64,000 nucleotides of DNA, from NCBI GenBank assembly GCA_940671915.1, contig CALNVZ010000641.1:7184101-7248100 (forward strand), given 5' to 3'. Positions 46,000 to 56,800 of the stretch are shown here, one piece after another (the first letter of the stretch is position 1; each line of letters opens with the position of its first letter). Both the position numbers and the translations under genes were made by a program. The notes beneath the pieces are model-generated. The model did not search any database and was not told the DNA's origin. It saw nothing but the letters and a program-made list of their open reading frames with translations. The stretch comes from Paracentrotus lividus. Its lineage: Eukaryota > Echinodermata > Echinoidea > Camarodonta > Echinidae.

Positions 46000-48041
46000 A
46001 GTCCAAGACTCTGTTCTCTCCATCTCCAGCTTCCTCACACCACTTAGGATTCCGGAGGATTCCTGGTCAGTGGCGAGAAGTCCCGCGATTCATCCCACTA
46101 GACGCAAAGTTGGATGTTAATCATCAACTAGAATGACTACGCAGCGTGGACGGTCCCTAAGAAGTTCATGATGCGGGAGCTAAACGTTGGCTTCGATCAC
46201 AACAGCTGTCCAGTTTAGTCGATGTCTTGCACGATTGTCGCCCTGCTGATGAGACATTTCCAACTCCGTCTTTTTAGGGTTTTACAAGCCGAGAGTATGA
46301 GCTATTGCACACCATGATCCCTCTGTCTGGTTGGATCAAATGTCTGCTTCTTCTTTGACTTTGTAGCTGCTTTCTTATCTAAGGCAAACCCCTAACAGAT
46401 TTCCCTAACTTCCAGAGCTGTCCCCATGGACGTGCGCGGTTCTATAGTTTTGGGTGGGGTCATTGTCATCAGACAGTGATTTTAAGCGACTGTGTCGTGC
46501 GCCATGTTCGAGTCTCATCGTTATGTCGTCACCGCCTGGATGCTACTTTGGTCCTTTCTGACGGACAGTACATCGGTGGCCGCTTAAACCAAACAGGAAT
46601 GCACTAATTCAATGTTGCGAACGGAACGTGCCATCAAACCGTAACAATGATGAGGGCTCGGAAGACATTTTTTTCTAATAGGTTCACAAATCCTGCGGTC
46701 AAAATTATCTCTTAGCGGACTACCTCCTCCAGGAGAAAGTGTCTACCCTCGGAGTCGACTCTTGTTTTGGTTGTGTTCAAACAGCTAATTAAGATTTTGG
46801 TATCGACTTGTACACGCGGTTGCTCAATAGTCACCTCCCTCTGTTCTGTTCATGGGTTCAAGAATCGGAGGAATTTGCTCTGAATGCCTTCGCAATCCAG
46901 TGAGGAAAGTGGGGAGAACTCCTCCGTTCCTGCTGATTCCTCAGGTTCACAGGAGAATTAAAGAGAATCTGTGGCGTTGGTTTGATACCTCGACGTTGGT
47001 TTCCAGACCTCTTGGAACGTCTGATGTGGTTTCCGTAGAGTCTGGATATGATGTCTCAGCCCCTATTGGGAATACTACACTGTGCTTTGCCACTTTCAGG
47101 GAGAGAGCTCAATCGTCGAGCTTCTCTGATGAGTACAGCTCAGTTTTTAGTTCAGAGTAGGAGGAGGTCTTATAGAATACCCTACCTTTCTAGGTCTTGA
47201 AGCACTTTCTTGGTGCAAGGAGATAGGTGTTGTCCTAGCTAGGGAGGTATATTTACCATCCATCACTAACTTTCTGATCTGTCTTCTTGATCTCAACTGT
47301 ATTGATGACCCAAGACTACAATTTAGCAATTTGCAGACTGTTCGTGGTTATCGCTTTCTTTTTGCTCAGCTACTCTCTATCCGTTGGGTTCTTTTATTCT
47401 TTCTCAAAAGATCCCTCAAGTCTCTGAGACTGCTTCCGTCCTCCGTGGCTTACCTAAGGTCCAGGATGCCTTGTGCGTTCGGTTTTTAACCGCTATCTTC
47501 TGGCGCTTTTCATGTGACAATTCCAAGACAGTCTTCCTCATAGCAAATGCTTTGGAGCAACGTAAGTGTTTTCTTGATGCCCTCTCTATTGCTCAGGGCA
47601 TACATATACTCTGGAAAAGACAGGATGTTCGCCAGGTTCCAAAGCAATCCTTCGTGAGAAACAATCTACTCTTCTGGGTCATTGAAGGTTGTCCCTTATC
47701 TTCTGTCAGTTTTCTCTTCTATCACCCAGGACAGACTTTGGTCCCTATCATGCCCATGTACTCAAAAATATTTTGGAAAAGAAAAAAAGAAAGTCCTTTC
47801 GCCACCCGGTAAAACTTTTCTGATATTTTGAGATATTCGATAATTCTGCTGCTTCTAGAGATAGTGAGGCTACTGAAGGTCATCAAGGCTCTAGGCCATA
47901 ATGCCTGATAGACCCCCAATCACACATTTAGTGCTTCTTGGGCTTTTTTTCAAGGGGTCTCTTTTGATGTTATATGCAAGGCAGCTTTCTGGAAGTCTTG
48001 AAATTCCTTTATCTCAGCGTACTGTGTGACTGTTTTTTTTT
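46000..48041 (+). mobile_element. Degenerate DIRS-like retrotransposon: RNase H and tyrosine recombinase remains
   Basis: LTDSTSVAA at 46558-46584 fits the RNase H core of DIRS elements. Downstream, VLRGLPKVQD and KTVFLIANALEQRKCFLDAL (47524 on) fit the N-terminal part of the recombinase core. SASWAFFQGVSFDVICKAAF (47930-47990), followed by a W, NSFIS and Y, fits the C-terminal helix pair with the candidate catalytic Tyr. The matches lie in different frames with many stops, so the element is dead. A possible RT end lies before 46400. The assignment is from family pattern memory and needs a profile search. Confidence 0.65.
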
Positions 48042-48875
48042 CTAGAATGAAAGTTGACCTTGGATTGACCAGCATTGATATGCTTTGAAAAAAAATGAAG
48101 AAATAGTGTATGGAAATGATCCTGCATAACCCAAATCAATTTTCACTAATTTATATCCATGTAATTAGCCATTCAAGTCTCATATTTACAATATAATAAA
48201 AATGTAATGTATTTCCTTATATTTGACCTTTATTTGACCTTTAACACATAAATTGACATCAAGTCACAAAAGCAACATTTGCAACGGATTCTACGCATAC
48301 ATAACCCCTGTATGCATGTTTTATACTTTAATATGCGATCTATAGTTGAAAACGTAAGTTTCATCATATAGCATGGCGGCCATTTTGAATATATGCTAAT
48401 TATGCACATTGCCCAAGGTTATCCATTTGGCAACCAATCTTAAATTGTTTTAGAACAACAAGAGATGTCGCCTGCTCTTATCTACATGTAATTAGTCCTT
48501 TAAAATCTTATATTTACAGTATAATCAAAATATAATGAATTTCCTTATATTCGACCTTTATTTGACCTTTAAATCATAAAATTGACATCGAGTCATAGAA
48601 ACAACATTTGCAATGGATTGTATGCTTAAAGTAACCCCTATATGCATGTTTTATACTTCAAAATACGATCTATAGTTCAAAAGTTAAGTTTCACCATTTA
48701 GCATGGCGGCCATTTTGAATTTATGCTAATTATGCAAATTGCCCAAGGTTGCCCGTTTGGCAACCAAGCTAAAATTGTTTTAGAACCACATGAGATCACA
48801 ATCAGCAAAAAAACTTCAGTGGAAACAACTTTTCTAGGTTCATAAAATTTCAAACCGACTATATTTGTATCAAAA

Positions 48876-49110
48876 GCTAGTCAGTCATTAAATGGGTAAA
48901 CTGGGTCCACCCAGCTGCTTTTATGGACCTAGTCGGTCGCGTCGACGGACTAGCATCAAGCTTGACGGACGAGCTTTAAAGCTCGTCCGTCAAGTTGAGA
49001 GATGTAGATTCAGTTGTATGCTAGTCCGTCTCGACGGACTAACATGACAGGCTAGCTTTAAAACTAGTCCGTCTTGACCGACTAGCTTTAAAGCTAGTCG
49101 GTCCATTGTC
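48876..49110. repeat. Cluster of perfect palindromes with AGCTTTAAAGCT cores
   Basis: CTTGACGGACGAGCTTT and its inverse form a 34-bp perfect palindrome at 48961-48994. GACCGACTAGCTTT and its inverse form a 28-bp one at 49076-49103. CTAGTCCGTCTCGACGGACTA lies between (49021-49041). It resembles the end of a foldback or a small MITE cluster. Confidence 0.75.
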
Positions 49111-49432
49111 GGACGAGGTTAGGTTTTCAGTGTGTATCCATTTTACAATTTATATTATACACATCAATGTCTTAAAATTGTGTATACCATATTTTATGCC
49201 CCAAATAATAAAATGAATAAATAAATGAATAAAATCACGCTGTGATAACATGACCTAAATATGATAACACACAATATTTGGACTCTGTTATATTTATTAC
49301 CTCTGCATAATAAACATTCCGTGGTCACGCACATGGTTATTTTTTTTAATACTTCATAAGGAACCGCCTTTTATTCTGTTACAAATACAATCTCATATCA
49401 TTAGGCTGAAAGAACACATAGTACATTCATGT

Positions 49433-49442
49433 GTCATGTGAT
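49433..49442. promoter_or_regulatory. CLEAR-like E-box upstream of MRH copy 2
   Basis: GTCATGTGAT, one E-box (CATGTG) about 370 bases before the start codon, at a distance similar to the E-box cluster of copy 1. Functional status is inferred. Confidence 0.3.
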
Positions 49443-49687
49443 TACCGTAGAGCAATACAATGTCCAATTCATAATCCGATTCAATACAGGCGACTGAAAA
49501 TAGTAAAACCTGTCAAGTACTTTGTAAACTTACACAATATTCATGATGCAGTCTATTGAAAATAAAGGAAAGGAAAAAGCTATCAAGTTATATCAGAGTC
49601 AGGAATCGCCTGTGATTTTGAAACTAGAATCGGTCGGTCATGTAATTATCGTTACCGCAATAAAGATAAAAATTATTGATGACAAAA

Positions 49688-49695
49688 TATATAAA
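49688..49695 (+). promoter_or_regulatory. Possible TATA box of MRH copy 2
   Basis: TATATAAA lies about 115 bases before the ATG. In copy 1 the nearest AT-rich match (TTATATACTA) is about 135 bases before the ATG. Confidence 0.3.
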
Positions 49696-49807
49696 CCGAT
49701 TCTTTATTATTTGTTAACTATAAAATAAGTCCAAGTTCAGTTTAGCAGCTTTCGTTAATAGATCTTTGTTCAAAGTCCACTTGGAATGGTACAGAAAGCT
49801 CATCAAA

Positions 49808-49986
49808 ATGGCGTTTCCCCAAAGATTGCAGTTCTTCATAGTCCTCTATGTAGGCATCCTCTTCATCAAGGGCTGTGAATCCCAAATAGAGTGTGTACAA
49901 ACAAATAGATGTACTTGCCAGTTCAACGATCAACAACAAACTGTTGTCGACTTTGGTACCATCGGCTTAAATAATGGACAACCTAG
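49808..49986 (+). CDS. MRH copy 2, exon 1 (start, signal peptide)
   Basis: ATG in TCAAAATGG begins MAFPQRLQFFIVLYVGILF. CVQTNRCTCQF and VVDFGTIGL follow, as in copy 1. The donor is GTATGT at phase 2. Confidence 0.8.
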
Positions 49987-50774
49987 GTATGTATGTTTCG
50001 TTTAAGCTATCTATAGCCCGTATTCTAAACAGAGGACTAAGTTTAATGAGTTGAAATTTGTACGGTGCTATTGTGCGATCCTTTTGTCGAGCATTAGACT
50101 AAAGGATCGCACAATAGCACCGTACAAACTTCAACTCATAAAAACTTACTATTTATGTTCAGAATACGGGCCTATGAGTTGTGTATGGTTTTTGTGTGAG
50201 TCTTAAATTTGCTGCACATGAACTGAATAATTTTTCTTCACTATCATCTTTAAAGGTAGTGTCATCCTTTTGCAGGCAAAAATATTACATTTCTAGTTTT
50301 TGAGAGGATATAGTAGTATATCAATGACTATATCTTCCCACAACATGATTAAGCTCAAATGTGTATGTTTGTCATTATATTGCGATTATCAAAATTCATT
50401 CCTATTTTTTCGAACCTCGAAAAATATACCGTACGGTGCGAACCATTGACCGTTAGCGCAGAGAATAATGCACGCTGATGCGCCGTGTGTACATTGCTGT
50501 GTGTGATCCGTGCTGCACGCGCTGTAATATCAACGATGTTGATGGAGAGCTGGTCTGGACTGGTAGTCAGATTTTCGTTTCATATTACTGATCTAGGCAA
50601 CCCATGACAGTAAGATTGAACAGACAATATAGGCTGATCATATTCTAAAGTTATGCCAAGTTGCATTAGTTTTCGCAATTTGTGAAAAAGGATGACACTA
50701 CCTTTAATTATTTTAATTAACAGTTTGGGAGTAAGCATTCATATTTCAATGACAATGGCGTAAAAAACACTTAA

Positions 50775-50807
<33 letters not shown>

Positions 50808-53800
50808 ACACGAAAAAAACAACAGCAACAATATTTAATAACATTATGATTTAATGTTCAAAGACGAACAGATGATGCATTTAAGAGGGCGCTGATTACG
50901 TGGCGCTGATCAAATCGAAGTTCTACTCATGATTTGGTAGCCTTTTCACAAGGCCTCGTGACTTGGCCATATTCGAGACGAGACTAGCGGTCGAAGAAGA
51001 GAGCAGCGAGACCCGGGTGAACGCGCGATTAGTCGCTAGGCCTCTTGGAACCTGAATTCGATTAATCATTCATGAGCATGTTAATCGACCAATCAGAACA
51101 GCAGACGGGGTCGGAGGTGTGGAGTCTGTGGTGGTACCGTTGACAGTGCCCTGCGTGCGAAGATAGTCATTACACAATGGGATAGCTGACGCCATGCGAA
51201 CATACGCTCGCTGATTGGCCGCTACCTGAGAGGTAGCAAAATCCAAGTCAGGTTACTAAAGGCTCTGTGGCAAGCTGGCAATTTCGCGATAAGTCTTTTT
51301 TCAGTCGGTAGTCGGCGTCTGATGTAAACATCACAACAGAAACAGAGCCTTGTCTAAAGGCTAATGATTTGGCTGGTTTTATTTAAAGTGCGCAAGTACA
51401 TATATTTTGATTGCCACTTTGCAAGGGAAGCTTCGTCACATTCTTAATGAATAAAGTGACAAACAAAACCACAATTTTGAGCCCTTTATTCGGGTTCAGC
51501 CGATTACAACATCGCACAATTCATGTTTTAATGTGCTTTTCTCACGTAGCAACGACACCCTGTTAATTCTGGTTCTATCTGTCTGTTACTTTAGTTCATA
51601 AATATAGTCTCATTAACTATTCTATTGTTATAGGTTTCCATTTGCTGGTTATGGACAGACTGGAGATTTCGTCTACGCATTTAATCCATGTTATGCGTTC
51701 ACTACCGAAGGTTGCGATGATTTAGTCGTAAGTGATTGAAACGCCTTGTACTTTGTTTTAATATACAAAATTGGTAGGCCTTTTAACTTGGACAAATCGT
51801 CTCTGATATTTTGCATTGGTTTCTTTCTCCTTTATTGTGGATCCTAGGAGATAGTTGAATGTTGGTTTTCGCCTCCTCATGTGGTAAATATTATCTACCA
51901 GAAATATTCAAATCAATAATATATACAAGTTAAAAAATCTATTTCAATTTAAATGTTATAAAACAATAGTCAAATTAGGTTGTTTTAAATGTAAACATCG
52001 GCAGAGTAATTATTAACTTAATAAAATAGATACTTTTGTGTACCATTGGAAATAATATAATCTTAAACTTGATGATATAATTAGAAGACGGTCCGATTAG
52101 ATTTTAGACGAAGGAGGTCAAAGTTCAAGTGTACGAAATGGTCATTTATGACATGACGGATTTCAGAAGCGATGGCATAATAAGGAACATCGTAACTTTT
52201 TTGTGTGTGTTTTCTCTTTCCTTATTAGTCGTGTCAAAAGTATACGGGGAATGACCCCCCTCAATATTATGATATCGGCGACCCGAATCCCACATCATGG
52301 ACTACTAATAATGATGATACGATAGTTGTAGAATACAGTTCTACACAAGGAACGGAAACTAGGTAAAGATATTGCTTTATTTGTTTTATAGTCCTATATA
52401 ATTTATAATTGTCAAGGTAATCACTATCATCATCATCATCATCATCATCGTCATTAGCCTATTGAATGACTAACATCATTATCATCACCATCATCATCAT
52501 CATCATCATCACCATCGTCATCACCACAGGCGTAGAGTGAGACGCACTTTCTTTTGTTACTGGGTGATGCTGAAAAGATCACCCCCCCCCACTAAACAAA
52601 CGGAATTAATGCGTGTCTACGCCCTTGGTCATTACTGTCATCATTATCATTAAATTAATGTTTGCAGTCATTACGGCTATCAATATCGTCACCATCATTG
52701 AAGTCATCATCACCAACATTGTGGTCATTTTCACGATTACATGTATTATTATCACAATAATCGCCATTATTACTATATAATTGTAAAAATCACCTATAAT
52801 CATTATCATTGTTTTCATCATCATTGTAAGTACCCACACTGCAAAAACGCCGGTGTTAAATGTGCAACAGCCAGCTGGTGTTACTTTTAGTGTTAGATTA
52901 ACACCAGACGGTGTTAAATGTTGAACACCAAGCTGGTATTAAGCATTGTGGTGTTATTCTTATTGTCACAACGGGGTGAAAATCAACACCTGATGTGGTG
53001 TCGGGTATCTAGCCCGTTGTATACTGAGAACTTTTTACAAAGCCAAATGAATCGTGGTTGTCAAGCATGCTTGCAAGACATTCTTTTCATTTAAAGGTGA
53101 AATAAAGACAGCTATAGATCAATGTCAGATAATTTGAATTATATAAGGTCTTTATGTTTATGCAATCATGAGTGAAATAAACGGTCGACAAGAGGGATGT
53201 TCTATATTTCTTCAGCCTGCATATATGCGAGCTTAGTATACAATGGGCTAGTGTTAAATTTGATGTAATATAACACCAAACGGGTGTCATTTCCGTAGCA
53301 TTTCCCTGGCCAGTTTATACTTTTATCGATATCGACACCGGACGGGTGTTAGAAAAGTCAGAATTGGGCATGCGCAAACAAATCTAGCTTCATGATTGGT
53401 TGAAAATCGGAAGTGATATTTTTCAGAAGATCCGCAATCCGCTATTTTCATGTCGCGCTTGAGATTCAGATCATCTTCAATCTATCTAAATCCAGAGACC
53501 GTCATGATTGTTCGCGTGGTGGTAGGAGGAGTTAAAAATATTGTATCTTTTGCTGTATGGTGACTTTGAAGGAGATGGTAAGACATTTATGATAATAGAA
53601 AAAGGCAGTTATATTGTCAGCTACATTTAGTGCAGACACGCACTTAGTAGACCAATTAAAATCAATACCGACTGGTAGTGTAATTTTAACACCACAGTTT
53701 TTGCAGTGCAACATCAGCATTATCATCTTCATCATTACACCTACATGTACAAGACGCAACTTGATAATGCATGCATGTTTTATGAATTTATTTCATTCTC

Positions 53801-56800
53801 ACATTTCTTAAAGAAAAACATCAGTGGCTTACACGTGTGATAAAACTGCTCTAAACCCATCCCTGGAAATGACGGGCGAGGCTCCGGTGAGACAATACGT
53901 AAGTGTGTGCATGACGTTTACGCTAGGAATTTCTAGCTTCAAGTATCTAAAATAATAATAATAATAATAAATACTACTCTTCCAGCTAATGATGTAGGCT
54001 AATTCTAATTGCAAATCTTTAGGTTAGACAAGAATCTCTTGCAATTTCGAAGCTAATCGGTCGTTAAATTGCCGAAATATTTATTGGTAACTAAATGTCA
54101 TCGTGTACCTGGGTACGCTTTAGTTAACACTGCAGTCCATGGAGGGTAACTAATCACCTTCTTTGTTGTAAAAACCTGTTGTGAAGCTTGTAATGATGTT
54201 TAGGTTATTGGTTTTAAGAGTTTCCTCTCGACGCATTGTTACAGGACACTGCGTCAGCATGTACATGTAGGGCCCCAGGACAGCTCAAATTTTTGTCATG
54301 CCTCGGCAAAGTCGCCTAATATTAAATATTCAATATTGAATAAACATAATTGATATGTACAAACTAGATACTGAATGGTTATAAATACAACAAATACAAT
54401 ATCTTAACCTTTTTATTTTCCAAGAATCCGCAATGATCGTCAGGAAAAGCAATCAAGCTATAATGGACATTATTTTGGTGGGTTATATTTTGATCTTGGA
54501 TAAATTATTGTCTGGGAGATTAGTACTATATTTTCCAGGATTTGGGGTGATAGTATTGATGTCCTGGTGCTAATAGACCTACTGATGTCCGGGTATTGGT
54601 ATTGTTGTCCGGGTTCTAATACTGTTGTTCGGGGGTTAAGGTACTGTTATCCAGTGCTTCCTGGTGCTGTCCACATTTCAGTACCGTTGTCTGAGTGCTA
54701 GACACTTGTCCTAGTGTTATTTGCAATTATAGAAGTATGTTATAATTTGTCTGGTTGACTATCAGTCCATGGGGTAGTCACCAAAATATAATTCCTTGGT
54801 TGTCCAGATAAATAGTTATTAGGGAGGGTCTGTGGCATTTGGCCCGGCGACAATTGCTCCGAAGTCAATCCCTGACACTAATCGAATATCTAAATCTAAC
54901 CCTTAATCTGTGTCAACTTTGTTCCTAATGTTACATTTAAGAGCCAGGAGTAAAGTACTGAGCAATTGTCGGAGAAAATGTCAGTTCTCCATCTGCGAAA
55001 ACTCATCAAAGAGATTGATTGACCACGGTAACTGATGTTCTCTTTCTTATTCCTGCTTCAGAACATGGTGTTGAGGACGTGCGAGGCTTGCAGCCCAGCC
55101 GTATCAGGATGCCGCCCATTAACTACCCGCAACCCCCCGCATTCCTCTTTGTTTCCACCACCTCCTCATCCACCTTCTGGAATCACAATAGGAGGAATCC
55201 TATGCATTGTGTAAGTGAACGAATGGGTTTGCTGGAAGTGTAGGTGAAGTCATTGGCAGATCTATAATTGACCCAAATGGTGGTATATATTTCACTTGCC
55301 ATGAGACGGATTTGAGACTATATTGGGACAAGTTTGAGACTGGTTTGATACGGTTTTGAGACAGCCGCGGACGTCTCCCGAGTCTCCGTAACGATTCGCA
55401 GGAGAATCGGGCATGCATGATGTTATGATTTTGTTTCCGTCTCAAAGACGTCCCGAAGAAGTCTCCGCGACGGAAAAAAAAAAATATCGGAGACGTCTCT
55501 GACTGTCCGATTCGCAGAGAAGTCTTCGCAAAGTGAGATACCACCAAAAGAAATTATAGCATCCTTGAAAATAAATTTAGCACTTTCAATGTGGAGTCTG
55601 TGTTAGCCGTTATTCAATTTCCCATTAGCTGAACTAGAGTGTTTCAAATTATTTTCGAGAAGTTACGCTGATGTCCTCAGTAATACCGAGAACCCTCTAA
55701 CAAAAAAAAAAATGAAACCAGGAAACAACAACATAAAAAAGTCACAAGTATGCGAAAGAGGCACAATTTTGATCAGGTCTTGAAGCTATGACAAGTTTGT
55801 TCAGTCCGGATTCATCCTAGATCAGCCACAGTTCATTCAACATTCTATCGACAATGTTTTATCCATGTACCGTAGAAATGCCTTAAAGACCGAGTGCAGT
55901 ATCACTCAGGATTTATACCTATTTAATGGATTTATCAATACATTTTATCATCTGTTTGATGATACAAATAAAATTAGTGACTGTGTTAATCAAATGAGGA
56001 TTAACAAGTGTGGGCAATATGGGACATGGGGCAGGATGGGACATATGATTATTTTTATACGCCCACTTAATACCACAGATTCACCCTTCTTCTGGTGGGA
56101 TATATCATTGCTGGGTTCCTGTTCCAGAAGTTTGCGAGAGGTGCTACTGGCAAGGAGTTGGTTCCTAACTACGGATTCTGGTCGGATTTCCCATTTCTTG
56201 TGAAGGTATGAATACGTTTCATAGCGGTACCTTTCTTAGTTAGGCAGTGATACATGATCACATCCATCCAAAAAAAAAAACAAACAAACAAACTAAAACA
56301 AAACAAAAACAAAACAAAACAAAACAAAACAAAACAAACCCCAATAAATATATTAAAATAGATAAATAATAATAATAAAAACAAAAACAAAAACAAAAAC
56401 GACCCCTTCAGACAGTGGAAAAGATAGTCATAATCAGAATGATAAGGATATTCCGGTCTGCTTGTTTGTGATCTGAGGCGAAGGTTGGTTCAATCTCGAA
56501 AAAAATCGGAGAAAATAACTTTGTATGTTCAGACCCATTGGCCCGAATTCACAAAGGAGGATTCTGGAAAACCCACAGATCTGTGGATCCGTGGGTTTTT
56601 TAATCGACGGCTCCACGGATCCACCAGTTTATGATTCACCAACAGTTGACCTAAATTATGACGTTTTATGACGGTGTGGATCTATGGATTCAGTCAAGTC
56701 CACCTTTGTGAAAACCAAATTGAAAATCCTAGGTCCAACCCTAGGTTAAACCCAGGGTTGAAACCATGGATTTTGCAGAATCCACCTTTGTGAATTCGGG

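Larger units (their letters stand above)
43364..48842. mobile_element. 5.5-kb foldback enclosing a minisatellite and a DIRS remnant
   Basis: TGAACCTAGAAAAGTTG at the left is inverted at the right end, and arms of about 780 bp pair to 44145/48042. Each arm has two ~335-bp direct units anchored by GCTTGGTTGCCA and AAAATGGCCGCCATGCTATA. The loop (44146-48041) holds the CCAATAGAAA array and the retroelement wreck. It shares the GCTTGGTTGCCA…GCATAATTAG module with the foldback at 17558-23608. Confidence 0.75.

Noticed and set aside
46852..47812. Host gene on the + strand
   Set aside because: The peptides fit a broken DIRS recombinase better than a host protein, and there are no splice-consistent exons.
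52606..52839. Met/Ile-rich antisense frame
   Set aside because: Translation of ATC/CAT microsatellite.
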